From an uncultured Acidimicrobiaceae bacterium (GTDB lineage: Bacteria > Actinomycetota > Acidimicrobiia > Spongiisociales > SHLN01), in contig CAMYMH010000030.1 in the NCBI GenBank assembly GCA_947259275.1, positions 21,150-85,149 on the forward strand: a DNA stretch of 64,000 nucleotides, written 5' to 3'. The notes under the pieces were generated by a model. The model did no database searches and was not told the origin of the DNA. It saw only the letters and a program-made list of their open reading frames with translations. Positions within the stretch are counted from its first letter, which is position 1. Every line of letters starts with the position of its first letter. This document shows positions 39,349 through 48,992 of this stretch, piece by piece. A program made the translations under genes and the position numbers.

Positions 39349-40557
39349 TCAGGCCTCGTACTTGCGGAGCTCGCGGCGGGCAATCGAGCGCTTGTGCACC
39401 TCATCCGGCCCATCGGCGAATCGGAGCGTCCTGGCGTACGCCCACAAGCGTGCCAGCGGAGTGTCCTGGCTGAGCCCGGCCGCACCGTGGGTCTGGATGG
39501 CGCGATCGAGCACATAGTTGGCGGCATCGACCGCGGCCACCTTGATGGCCGAGATCTCGATGCGGGCCGCCTTCTTGCCCACCGTGTCCATCATCCAGGC
39601 CGCCTTCATGGTGAGCAGCCGCGCCTGTTCGATCCGCACCCGCGACTCGGCGATCCAATCCTGGATGACGCCCTGGTCCGACAGCGGTCCGCCGAAGGCT
39701 TCCCGGGCGAGGGCGCGTTTGCACATCAGCTCCAAGCCCCGCTCGGCGGCGCCGATCATGCGCATGCAATGGTGGATGCGGCCGGGGCCCAGGCGAGCCT
39801 GGGCGATCGCGAAACCGGCGCCCTCGGTCCCGATCAGGTTGCTGGTTGGGACGCGAACATCGGTGAACGTGACCTCCGGGTGGCCGGTGTAGCCGTCGTC
39901 GAACCCGAACACCAGCATCGGGCGGACCACTTCAACGCCGGGAGCACCCATCGGTACCAGCACCTGGCTCTGGCGCTGGTAGATCGGGCCTTCCGGATCG
40001 GTGATTCCCATGAAGATGGCGACCTCGGCCCGGGGGTTGATGGCGTTGCTGGTCCACCATTTGCGGCCGTTGATGACGTACTCGTCGCCCTCGCGGACAA
40101 TACGTGCCTCAATGTTGCGGGCATCGGAGCTGGCCACGTCTGGCTCGGTCATTGCGAAGCACGATCGGATCTCCCCATCCAGCAGGGGCAGGAGCCAGCG
40201 GTCCTGCTGCTCGGGGGTCCCGAACTCGGCCAGGATCTCCATGTTCCCGGTGTCGGGTGCCGAGCAGTTGAACACCTCCGAGGCCCACCAGACCCTGCCC
40301 ATGATCTCGGCCAGGGGTGCATATTCGACGTTGGTGAGCCCCGGCCCGAAGCGCTCGTCGGGAAGGAATAGGTTCCACAAGCCGTCGGCTTTGGCAACCG
40401 CCTTCAGCTCGTCGAGGAGCGGCGGAATGTGGAGCGGGTCGCCGGAGTCGACGATGGCCTGCTCGAAAGCCTCCTCGGCCGGATAAATGTGCTCGTGCAT
40501 GAAAGCCTGCACGCGGGTGGCCAGATCGGCCGCGCGGGGGGTGGGAGTGATGTCCAT
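39349..40557 (-). CDS. Acyl-CoA dehydrogenase
   Basis: [57 protein letters not shown]. Confidence 0.93.
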   Translation of the reverse strand: MDITPTPRAADLATRVQAFMHEHIYPAEEAFEQAIVDSGDPLHIPPLLDELKAVAKADGLWNLFLPDERFGPGLTNVEYAPLAEIMGRVWWASEVFNCSAPDTGNMEILAEFGTPEQQDRWLLPLLDGEIRSCFAMTEPDVASSDARNIEARIVREGDEYVINGRKWWTSNAINPRAEVAIFMGITDPEGPIYQRQSQVLVPMGAPGVEVVRPMLVFGFDDGYTGHPEVTFTDVRVPTSNLIGTEGAGFAIAQARLGPGRIHHCMRMIGAAERGLELMCKRALAREAFGGPLSDQGVIQDWIAESRVRIEQARLLTMKAAWMMDTVGKKAARIEISAIKVAAVDAANYVLDRAIQTHGAAGLSQDTPLARLWAYARTLRFADGPDEVHKRSIARRELRKYEA

Positions 40558-40577
40558 TGCGCCAGGGTAACGCCCGG

Positions 40578-41075
40578 TTAGGTCAGCTGGCGCTGCACGT
40601 CGAGCAGGTGGTGGTGCACTTCATGCCAGGTGTCCAACGCCACCCACCTGAGCGTCCTTTCCGGGGGCTCGAGCCCGTCGTACACCACCGCTCGCTCCCA
40701 GTCCTTCGGACCAAGCCGGGACAGAACGTTGGCCAACAGACCGGCGGCATCAGTCAGCTGACGGGCGACGTCGTCGGGGTTCTGTTGGGCGTAGCCGTCG
40801 TGCTCGACCCGCTCCTCCCGTCCCATCAGCGGCGGTGAGGGGTGGTCGGCACGCCGGGCAAGTAGAACCCGCTCGCGCTGCACCAGCAGCACGTCGCGCA
40901 GGTGGCAGCCATATTCGAGCGGCGACCAGGTCCCGGGCGCCCGCCGACTCACCAGGTCGGCTCCTTGGTCGGTGAGCAGGTGAGACATCTGGGTGGCACC
41001 CTGCACGATCGCCGGCCCGGCCAGTGAAGCGTCGCTCGTCTCGAACTCGAAGCGACACTCGTCGCACTGTTCCAT
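40578..41075 (-). CDS. DinB-like / damage-inducible family protein
   Basis: [23 protein letters not shown] and [17 protein letters not shown] metal-ligand pattern. Confidence 0.8.
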   Translation of the reverse strand: MEQCDECRFEFETSDASLAGPAIVQGATQMSHLLTDQGADLVSRRAPGTWSPLEYGCHLRDVLLVQRERVLLARRADHPSPPLMGREERVEHDGYAQQNPDDVARQLTDAAGLLANVLSRLGPKDWERAVVYDGLEPPERTLRWVALDTWHEVHHHLLDVQRQLT

Positions 41076-41131
41076 GGGCGCATCCTAAGGTCGCACCGCC
41101 TTGGGATGAGTGGTGGGGATAGATTGAGGGA

Positions 41132-42367
41132 ATGACCCTTCAGGTGCTTCTCCCGGACCGAGTCTTCGATTCGATCACCGGCCAGATGCTGGACGACCAC
41201 GTCGTGGTCATCGAAGGCGATCGCATCGTGGAGGTGGCGCCGGCCGGATCCAGCGGCGAACCGCCAACGTCCAGGCTCGAGGGCTACACCCTGCTCCCCG
41301 GCCTCATCGACGCCCACACCCATCTGGCCATCCCGCTCGACGATGGCCAGGGCTTCGCGGCGGTCGTGCAACGTAGCGGTGCCGAAGATGCACTGCTGGG
41401 GGTCAAGCACGCCCGCGAGACTCTCGTTGCCGGATTCACCACCGTCAGGGACATCGGTCCGTGGCGAGCGTTCACCGACCTGGCGCTGCGGAATGCGATC
41501 GAGCAGGGCTGGGTGGCCGGACCCCGGATGGCGTGTGCCGGTGCCTTCGTCACCTGCCCGGGGGGTGGCGGCGACATCACCGGCCTGGCGGTCGATGTGG
41601 ATGAAGTTCTGCCCCGCGAGCTCCGGTTCGGTGTAACCAGCGGAGTCGATCAGATGCGGACGACGGTGCGCCAAATACTCCGATATGGAGCCGACTTCAT
41701 CAAGGTGCTGGCCACCGGGGCGGTCCTCACGTCCGGTACCAAGCCGGGCGCGCCCGAGTTCACCGAGGACGAACTGCGGGCGGCCGTCGAGACGGCTTCG
41801 GAGGCGGGGAGCTACGTCGCCGCCCACGCCCACGGAACCGAGGGAATCAAGCGGGCGGTCCGAGCCGGCGTCCGATCCATCGAACATGGATCGATGCTCG
41901 ATGACGAGGCGATCGATCTCATGGTTTCCAACGGCACCTACCTGATGGCCGATCTGTATGACGGGGATTACATCCTGGAAAACGGCCCCAAACTCGGCTA
42001 CTCCGAGGAGGTCCTGGAGAAGACCAGGCAAACCACCGACGTGCAGCGGGCCGGCTTCGCGAAGGCAATCGAGGCCGGCGTGCGGATCGCCTTCGGAAGC
42101 GACGCCGGCGTGTTTCCACATGGCATCCAGGCCCGCCAGTTCTCCTACTACGTCGAGTACGGTCTCACTCCGGCCCAGGCGATCCAAAGCGCCACCCGGT
42201 GGGCGGCCGAACTCATGGGATGGAGTGACCGGGTTGGATCACTCACCCCCGGCACGTTCGCCGACCTGGTCGGGGTGGAAGGCGATCCACTCGAGAATGT
42301 CAGCCTTCTGGAGGACATCGGGCTGGTCATGCGCGGCGGCGACTGGATGCGCGGCCCGGTCGGCTAG
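41132..42367 (+). CDS. Amidohydrolase family protein (Xaa-Pro dipeptidase/imidazolonepropionase-like)
   Basis: LPGLIDAHTHLAIPLDD; AAHAHGTEGIKRAVRAGVRSIEHGS; AFGSDAGVFPHG. Confidence 0.92.
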   Translation: MTLQVLLPDRVFDSITGQMLDDHVVVIEGDRIVEVAPAGSSGEPPTSRLEGYTLLPGLIDAHTHLAIPLDDGQGFAAVVQRSGAEDALLGVKHARETLVAGFTTVRDIGPWRAFTDLALRNAIEQGWVAGPRMACAGAFVTCPGGGGDITGLAVDVDEVLPRELRFGVTSGVDQMRTTVRQILRYGADFIKVLATGAVLTSGTKPGAPEFTEDELRAAVETASEAGSYVAAHAHGTEGIKRAVRAGVRSIEHGSMLDDEAIDLMVSNGTYLMADLYDGDYILENGPKLGYSEEVLEKTRQTTDVQRAGFAKAIEAGVRIAFGSDAGVFPHGIQARQFSYYVEYGLTPAQAIQSATRWAAELMGWSDRVGSLTPGTFADLVGVEGDPLENVSLLEDIGLVMRGGDWMRGPVG

Positions 42368-42398
42368 GTTCTCCGACTCGCCCCGGCACGTTCCCGAG

Positions 42399-42833
42399 CT
42401 ACGCCTCCAACAGCTCCTTCAAATTGCTGAGGTTGGACCTGACATCACGCTGGTAGAGCCGAACAACGAGCGGGTCGGCCAGTTTGCCGAAGAACCCGCC
42501 GAGCGACTCTGTCGTCTGATGCCATGTGAAGGTGGTTCCGCCTCCGGTCGCGACCAGCGTTTCTTCGACGGTGAACGCGAACGGAGCCTCGATACTCCGC
42601 AACACCGCACGGTGACCCAGGTCGAGTTCGGCGTACTCCATCTTCCATTCGAAGCGGCGACCTGCCACTCTGCTCACGCCTCGAACATGCGAGCCTTTCC
42701 GAATCTCGTCGTCGAGCAGCTCGAACTCCACGAGATTGGATTGCCAGAGCGTCGGGTTGGCCGGGTCGATGAGGAAAGCTTGGACCTCCGCGGGAGGCCG
42801 ATCGATATAGATGGTCTCGGTCAATTCGGGCAT
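42399..42833 (-). CDS. SRPBCC (START/polyketide cyclase-like) family protein
   Basis: TETIYIDRPPAEVQAFLIDPANPTLWQSNLVEFE. Confidence 0.85.
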   Translation of the reverse strand: MPELTETIYIDRPPAEVQAFLIDPANPTLWQSNLVEFELLDDEIRKGSHVRGVSRVAGRRFEWKMEYAELDLGHRAVLRSIEAPFAFTVEETLVATGGGTTFTWHQTTESLGGFFGKLADPLVVRLYQRDVRSNLSNLKELLEA

Positions 42834-42931
42834 ACATCCTCCTTCCCCGCGAACACCCCAGAATCCTGGATAGGCGGCAAAGCCGATAGAGGACTTTGTC
42901 AGTAGTTCTGGAGGCGCGTCCGCGGCCTCCA

Positions 42932-44827
42932 CTAAATGGGAACCTGAACTCCGACTTCTACCACCTGGTCGGGCGGAAGGCCGAAGAAGCGGGCCGCGCT
43001 GGCGGAGTTTCGATGCATGAATGAAAACAGGTGCTCGCGCCACAACTGCATGCCGGGGAGTTCGGTGGCGAGGACCGTCTCTCTGCCGATGAAATAGGTT
43101 GCTTCGACGGGGTCGAACCCGAAGCCGCTCGAGACGATGTCCTGCAACGCCCTCGGCACATCGGGGTCTTCCATGAACCCGTATAGGAGCACGACCTGGA
43201 AAAACCCCTCACCCAGGGTGTGGACCGTGGCGCGCCGCGCCTGGGGTACCCGGGGTTGGCCGGCGACCTCGACGGTCACCAGCACGATCTCCTGGTGAAG
43301 CACTTCGTGGTGGCGCAGGTTGGTGAGGAGAGTCGGTGGGGTCGCCCCCGCCTGGCTGAATAGATAGACACCGGTGCCGGCAACCCGCGCCTGCGGGTGC
43401 TCCACGATGGAAGCGATGAACCGCTCGACCGGCAGCTCGCTCTTCTTGCCGCGGGCCGCCACCAGCTCCTTCCCGGTCTTCCAGGTCGCCATCAAGGTGA
43501 AGCCGATGACTCCGATCACCAGCGGGAACCAGCCACCGGCCGGGATCTTGGCGACATTGGCTCCGAAAAACACCAGATCCACGAGCAGGAACGCTCCGGT
43601 CAGTCCGATGGCGAACGCGGGACGCCATCTCCAGTGGTCGCGCATGATCACGAATAGCAGCAGGGTGGTGATCACCATGTCGGTGGCGACGCCGACCCCG
43701 TAGGCGGCGGCGAGGTTGCTCGACGACCCGAATGAGAACACCAGCGCGACCGCGGCAATCATCAGCAGCCAGTTGATCGTGGATACGTAGATCTGCCCGA
43801 ACTCACGCGGCGAGGTGTGGTCGACATGCTGGCGCGGGAGATATCCCAGCTGGATCGCCTGCGAGGTCAGGGAGTAGGCGCCCGAGATCAGCGCCTGGGA
43901 GGCGATGACGGTTGCCAGGGTGGCGAGTACCACGAGCGGGAGCACCGCGAACTCGGGAGCCAGGCTGTAGAACGGATTCTCGATGGCTTCGGGATCGCGA
44001 ATCAGCAAAGCCCCCTGGCCGAAGTAGTTCAACACCAGAGCCGGGAACACCAGGCCGAACCATGCGAGCCGGATCGGCCGGGTACCGAAGTGGCCCATGT
44101 CGGCATAGAGCGCTTCGCTTCCGGTGACCACCAGAAAGACGCCGCCGAGGGCAAGGAAAGCGAACCGGGGCTCGCCGGCCACGAACTGAGCGGCCTCCAG
44201 CGGACTGAGCGCCGCCAGGACGCCCGGCTCCCGGACGATCTGGGCTAGGCCGAGACCCGCCAGCACGGCAAACCAGATCACCATGACCGGGCCAAACAAC
44301 GTGCCGAGCGTCGCAGTCCCCCGATGCTGGTTGGTGAACAGGATCACCAGGATGGTGGCGGCGATTACCAGTACCCAGGGTCCCAACGATGGGACGGCGA
44401 CCTCCAGGCCCTCGACGGCCGACAGGACCGAGATCGCCGGCGTGATCATCCCATCGCCGTAGAGGAGGGCAGTCCCGAACAGGCCAACGCCGATCAGTGC
44501 CAGGCGACCCTTCGATTGGCTCGCCTTGCGGATGATGAGCGACGTGAGCGCCAGAATCCCACCCTCGCCATCGTTGTCCGCTCGCATCACGAAGCTCAGG
44601 TACTTCACCGAGACCACCAGAACCAGCGCCCAGAGAATCAGAGAGAGCACGCCGAGCACACCGTCCCTGGTCACCTCGAGGTCGGCTACCGCGAACGCCT
44701 CACGAAACGCGTACAACGGGCTGGTGCCAATGTCGCCAAACACCACTCCCAACGCTCCCAGCGTGAGCACGGCGAGGTACTTCGGGTTGGCGGACTGTTG
44801 GTTCGGGTTCGGATGGTTCACCGTCAT
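42932..44827 (-). CDS. kup: KUP-family potassium transporter
   Basis: LGALGVVFGDIGTSPLYAFREAF; LYGDGMITPAISVLSAVEGL; TSGFGFDP-type C-terminus. Confidence 0.95.
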   Translation of the reverse strand: MTVNHPNPNQQSANPKYLAVLTLGALGVVFGDIGTSPLYAFREAFAVADLEVTRDGVLGVLSLILWALVLVVSVKYLSFVMRADNDGEGGILALTSLIIRKASQSKGRLALIGVGLFGTALLYGDGMITPAISVLSAVEGLEVAVPSLGPWVLVIAATILVILFTNQHRGTATLGTLFGPVMVIWFAVLAGLGLAQIVREPGVLAALSPLEAAQFVAGEPRFAFLALGGVFLVVTGSEALYADMGHFGTRPIRLAWFGLVFPALVLNYFGQGALLIRDPEAIENPFYSLAPEFAVLPLVVLATLATVIASQALISGAYSLTSQAIQLGYLPRQHVDHTSPREFGQIYVSTINWLLMIAAVALVFSFGSSSNLAAAYGVGVATDMVITTLLLFVIMRDHWRWRPAFAIGLTGAFLLVDLVFFGANVAKIPAGGWFPLVIGVIGFTLMATWKTGKELVAARGKKSELPVERFIASIVEHPQARVAGTGVYLFSQAGATPPTLLTNLRHHEVLHQEIVLVTVEVAGQPRVPQARRATVHTLGEGFFQVVLLYGFMEDPDVPRALQDIVSSGFGFDPVEATYFIGRETVLATELPGMQLWREHLFSFMHRNSASAARFFGLPPDQVVEVGVQVPI

Positions 44828-44963
44828 GTTCTACTACGTCGCGGTCATTCGATACCTGCAAGCTCCTCGAAGGCGGCGATCGGTTGTGCGACCCTCAGCA
44901 CCAAATCGAGCATCCGACGGCTGACCTCAAAGACACTTCATGTCGCACCCCCCTGCTACTATA

Positions 44964-44977
44964 CGAACATATGTTCG
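44964..44977. promoter_or_regulatory. LexA/SOS-box palindrome overlapping a start codon
   Basis: CGAACATATGTTCG, perfect 14-bp palindrome matching actinobacterial CGAAC-N4-GTTCG; ATG at 44971 lies inside. Confidence 0.75.
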
Positions 44978-46227
44978 ATGACAAACCAGAGGTCGTGATA
45001 CCCCCGGGATTGGACGAAATGGAGCCCGGCCCGGTGCTGGCGGGGTTCCTTTCATCGATCGACGTCTCGCAAGCGTCGGGACACGACCAGATCGTCGTAT
45101 TGCGGGCCCATCAGCGGATGGCGTCCTTCTACGCTGCCCAGGTGTACGAAGACATGGCCGCGGTATCGGACTCGCTTCACGAGCTCGATGACGACCCCGG
45201 GTTAGCCACTGAGGCAGCCGCCGCCGAGATACGCGCCGCACTGCGGCTCACTCGCCGAACCGCCGACTCCGAACTCAGCCTGGCGCTCGATCTTCGACGC
45301 CGGCTCCCCCGGGTCTGGAAACTGCTGGCCACCGGCGACATCGACGTGCGCCGTGCCAGAGTGATGATCCACAGCACCGGCCATCTGCCAATCGGGGCCG
45401 CGCAGGAGGTGGTTGAAAGGGTGATCGATGATGCGCCCCGGCTCACCACCGGCCAGCTGACGGCTCGGCTTCGCCGCCTCTGTATTGACGTGAACGCCCA
45501 GGATGCCGAGGACCGCTATCGGGAAGCCATCTCGGATCGCCGCATTGTCACCGAGCCGACCCCGGAGGGAACCGCCCATCTGATGGGCCTCGATCTTCCA
45601 CCTCATCGACTCGCCGCCGCCATGCGTCGCATCAATCAACTGGCCCGTAGCTTGCGGTCCGACAACGAATCCCGCTCCATGGACCAGCTCCGCGCCGATG
45701 TGCTGCTCGACCTCCTCAACGGGAGCTCCAATCGCATTCCTGCCCGGGGAGCCGGAGGCACCGTCGACATCCATGTGGATCTGGACACTCTCACCCGGCT
45801 GGCCGATCATGCCGGGGAGCTGGCCGGGTATGGGCCGGTCATCGCCGACATCGCCCGCCAGGTAGCCGATGATCAGCCCGAAGCCGAGTGGCGCTTCTCG
45901 GTCACCGAGTCCGACACGGGCCGGGTTCTTCACCGCGGCATCACCCGCAGACGACCCACCGCCGGCCAGCGTCGGCAAGTCGAGATGCGCAACCCCAGCT
46001 GTGTCTTTCCTGGCTGCCGCATGCCCGCCGCCGATTGCGATCTCGATCACCGAGTTCCCTATGCAGAGGGTGGACCCACCATCAGCTCCAACCTCGCTCC
46101 GCTGTGCCGGCACGACCACGGCATTCGCCATCGGGCCGGGTGGATCCACCACCCCCTGCCCGACGGCGATCATCGTTGGATCACCAAGCTCGGCCACACC
46201 TACACCACCAGCGGCACCCCGCCCTAG
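44971..46227 (+). CDS. DUF222 / HNH endonuclease (13E12 repeat-like) protein
   Basis: DUF222-like N-terminus; C-terminal RNPSCVFPGCRMPAADCDLDHRVPYAEGGPTISSNLAPLCRHDH HNH motif. Confidence 0.9.
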   Translation: MFDDKPEVVIPPGLDEMEPGPVLAGFLSSIDVSQASGHDQIVVLRAHQRMASFYAAQVYEDMAAVSDSLHELDDDPGLATEAAAAEIRAALRLTRRTADSELSLALDLRRRLPRVWKLLATGDIDVRRARVMIHSTGHLPIGAAQEVVERVIDDAPRLTTGQLTARLRRLCIDVNAQDAEDRYREAISDRRIVTEPTPEGTAHLMGLDLPPHRLAAAMRRINQLARSLRSDNESRSMDQLRADVLLDLLNGSSNRIPARGAGGTVDIHVDLDTLTRLADHAGELAGYGPVIADIARQVADDQPEAEWRFSVTESDTGRVLHRGITRRRPTAGQRRQVEMRNPSCVFPGCRMPAADCDLDHRVPYAEGGPTISSNLAPLCRHDHGIRHRAGWIHHPLPDGDHRWITKLGHTYTTSGTPP

Positions 46228-46253
46228 GACCTCGAGGCAACCCGCCCCCGGGA

Positions 46254-46937
46254 CTACGTCACCACCACGGTTAGGTCGCCGATACCTTCGACATGCCCGT
46301 TGAGCCGATCACCACGAACTACCGGCCCGACGCCTGAGGGCGTCCCCGAGAAGATCAGGTCGCCCGGAACCAGCGTGAACAGTTGCGATAGGTGGGCGAT
46401 CATCTCCGGGACCTTCCATATCATCTGGCGGAGATCGCCATCTTGGCGAATCTCATCGTTGACGGTGAGCCGAATCGCCCCGCGGCTTGGATGGCCGGTC
46501 GCGCTCGCGGGTACGAGCTCGCTGCAGGGCGCGGCCGCCTCGAATGCTTTGCCGACCTCCCACGGGCGGCCGAGCTGCTTGGCCTCCATCTGCAGATCAC
46601 GCCGCGTCATGTCGAGGCCAACCGCGTAGCCATAGACGTGGTCGAGCGCCTCCTCCACCCCGATATCACGTCCTCCGGAGGCGAGCGCCACAACCAGTTC
46701 GATCTCGTGATGGACGTCGCTGGACATCGGCGGGTACGGGAAGCGGCCATCCAACACCAGCGTGTCGGCATTCTTCTGGAAGAAGAACGGCGGTTCTTGG
46801 TCCGGGTCGTAGCCCATTTCAATGGCATGGGCCGCATAATTTCGGCCAACGCAGTAAATCCGATGGACTGGGAACAGCAGGTCGCTGTCCCGGATGAGCA
46901 GCGCGGGCGTATCGGGTGGCGTGACGACGTAGTTCAA
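46254..46937 (-). CDS. Fumarylacetoacetate hydrolase family protein
   Basis: IYCVGRNYAAHAIEMG; HHEIELVVALA; GDLIFSGTPSGVGPV. Confidence 0.93.
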   Translation of the reverse strand: MNYVVTPPDTPALLIRDSDLLFPVHRIYCVGRNYAAHAIEMGYDPDQEPPFFFQKNADTLVLDGRFPYPPMSSDVHHEIELVVALASGGRDIGVEEALDHVYGYAVGLDMTRRDLQMEAKQLGRPWEVGKAFEAAAPCSELVPASATGHPSRGAIRLTVNDEIRQDGDLRQMIWKVPEMIAHLSQLFTLVPGDLIFSGTPSGVGPVVRGDRLNGHVEGIGDLTVVVT

Positions 46938-47007
46938 GGTGCCCCGGCAGGTGGTGGAGTCAACACCCTAGAGTCATTCTGGCGCCGAACCCTGCGCGCG
47001 GTCCACC

Positions 47008-47634
47008 TCAAAACCCGGGATCCAACCTCAGAGCCGCCTCCAGCCGCAGCAGGTACTCCGCCCGCGTTATCTCGATCGCTCCCAGCGATTCCAAGTGTTT
47101 CGTGTGCCACTGCACGTCGAACAACTCGGCTCCGCCCTTCTGGAGCTTCTCGACCAGCCGCACCACCGCCACCTTCGAGGCATCGCGTGAGCGATGAAAC
47201 ATCGACTCGCCGGCAAACAGGCCTCCGGCCGCGACCCCATACAGACCGCCTGCCAGGGTCCCCGATTTGTCCCACACCTCCACGCTGTGCGCCCAGCCGA
47301 GGTCAAACAGGCGTCGGTACGCCACCCGTATCTCATCGGTGATCCAGCCATGCGGGCGGGCGGGATCGGCGCACCCGGCGACCACCGCGTCGAAATCCAC
47401 ATCGAACGAAACCTCGTATTTCGCAAGCGACTTCTTCAGCGATCGTGAGACATGGAGCCCATCGAGCGGAATGATCGCCCGCGGGTCCGGCGACCACCAT
47501 CCCATCGTGAGGTCGGGCCCGGCCGGCATCGGGAACACCCCCGCCCGGTATGCCGCCAGCAGTGTGCCGGGCTCGAGGTCGGCTCCAATTCCGAGCAGCC
47601 CGGTGTCGTCGGCCGAGTCAACCGGAGGGAACAC
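47008..47634 (-). CDS. aat: Leucyl/phenylalanyl-tRNA-protein transferase
   Basis: GIGADLEPGTLLAAYRAGVFPMP; WWSPDPRAIIPLDGLHVSRSLKKSL; GGLYGVAAGGLFAGESMF; start uncertain (GTG 47634 chosen). Confidence 0.92.
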   Translation of the reverse strand: MFPPVDSADDTGLLGIGADLEPGTLLAAYRAGVFPMPAGPDLTMGWWSPDPRAIIPLDGLHVSRSLKKSLAKYEVSFDVDFDAVVAGCADPARPHGWITDEIRVAYRRLFDLGWAHSVEVWDKSGTLAGGLYGVAAGGLFAGESMFHRSRDASKVAVVRLVEKLQKGGAELFDVQWHTKHLESLGAIEITRAEYLLRLEAALRLDPGF

Positions 47635-47665
47635 CCACCGCGTGGCGGCCGGCTCGGTGGGCGTT

Positions 47666-48520
47666 CTAGATCCCTCCGGAGAACGTGTCACACTCGTTGG
47701 GATCACCCGACTCGAATCCACGGTTGAACCACCTGACCCGCTGCTCCGACGTCCCATGCGTAAAAGAGTGAGGATTCACGTAGCCCTGGGTGGTCTGCTG
47801 GATGCGATCGTCGCCGACCGCGGCGGCGGCAGTTAGCGCCTCCTCAACGTCCCCCGGCTCGAGATCGGAGGCGGCACTATGTGCCCACACGCCGGCCAGG
47901 CAGTCGGCCTGGAGCTCCTGGCGCACCGAGAGGGCGTTCCGATCCTCGGTGCTGGCCGTCCGCTGCAGGTTCTGCACCTGGCCCATGACTCCCAGCTCGT
48001 TCTGGACATGATGGGCGTACTCATGCGAAACCACGTAAGCCTGGGCAAAGTCGCCTGCCGCCCCAAACCGCTGCTGGAGGGTCGAGAAGAAGTCGAGATC
48101 GAGATAGACGTTTCGATCCAGGCTGCAGTAATGGGGCCCAACCGCGGCGGTGGCACCGCCGCACGCCGACTGGGTCTGGCCCGTGAACAGGACAAACGTC
48201 GCCGGGTTGTACTGGCGGTTGGCCGAGGCGAAGACCGTTGTCCAGGTCTCCTGAATGTCGACGTCAAGGTATTCCATGAAGTCGACGAGCTCGGCATCGG
48301 GATCGGGGGCATTCGACAGGTCTTCACCGGCCGGAGCCTGTTGAGCCGACAGCTGGCCGAAGATGTCGTTGACGTCGAAACCGCCGCCACCACCCCCAAG
48401 CAACAGGGCCGCCAGGATGCCAAGAATCCCGAGCCCCCCTACCGCCGCCCCGCCGGCGGCAACACCCCTGCGCCTGCGGTCTTCTACATGGGTCGGCCCC
48501 TCGACTCTTCGCCAACGCAC
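47666..48520 (-). CDS. Neutral zinc metallopeptidase (YpfJ-like)
   Basis: N-terminal TM; VSHEYAHHVQ; LQADCLAGVWA; CGGATAAVGPHYC. Confidence 0.92.
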   Translation of the reverse strand: MRWRRVEGPTHVEDRRRRGVAAGGAAVGGLGILGILAALLLGGGGGGFDVNDIFGQLSAQQAPAGEDLSNAPDPDAELVDFMEYLDVDIQETWTTVFASANRQYNPATFVLFTGQTQSACGGATAAVGPHYCSLDRNVYLDLDFFSTLQQRFGAAGDFAQAYVVSHEYAHHVQNELGVMGQVQNLQRTASTEDRNALSVRQELQADCLAGVWAHSAASDLEPGDVEEALTAAAAVGDDRIQQTTQGYVNPHSFTHGTSEQRVRWFNRGFESGDPNECDTFSGGI

Positions 48521-48593
48521 GTCATTACCTCCTCGAACAACGCACGTTACTCCTCCGGGAGCAACCGCGGGCCGGTCCCTTTACACTTCGTGC

Positions 48594-48989
48594 ATGAGTA
48601 CCAAACAATACGGCATGTCCGTTCACACCAGCCTGTCCCCCGAAGCGGCCGAGGCCCACATCCGCCAATCCCTCAGCGACGAGGGCTTCGGCATCCTCAG
48701 TGAGATCGACGTGGCGGCAACGCTCAAGGCGAAGCTGGGCGTAGAACGCAAGCCCTACAAGATCCTCGGCGCCTGCAATCCGCCGCTCGCCAACCGGGCG
48801 CTGCAAGCCGACGAGTCGATCGGATTGCTGCTTCCGTGCAACGTCGTGGTCTACGAGGACGAAGACGGCACGGTGGTTTCGGCCATCGAGCCGCTGGCGA
48901 TGGTGGAGCTGTCGCCGGGTGTTCAAGACATCGCCGACGAGGCCCACGACGCCCTCGAACGAGCCATCCAGGCAGTGCCGGTCGGCTGA
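48594..48989 (+). CDS. DUF302 domain protein
   Basis: YKILGACNPPLANRALQADESIGLLLPCNVVVYE. Confidence 0.9.
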   Translation: MSTKQYGMSVHTSLSPEAAEAHIRQSLSDEGFGILSEIDVAATLKAKLGVERKPYKILGACNPPLANRALQADESIGLLLPCNVVVYEDEDGTVVSAIEPLAMVELSPGVQDIADEAHDALERAIQAVPVG

Positions 48990-48992
48990 ACC

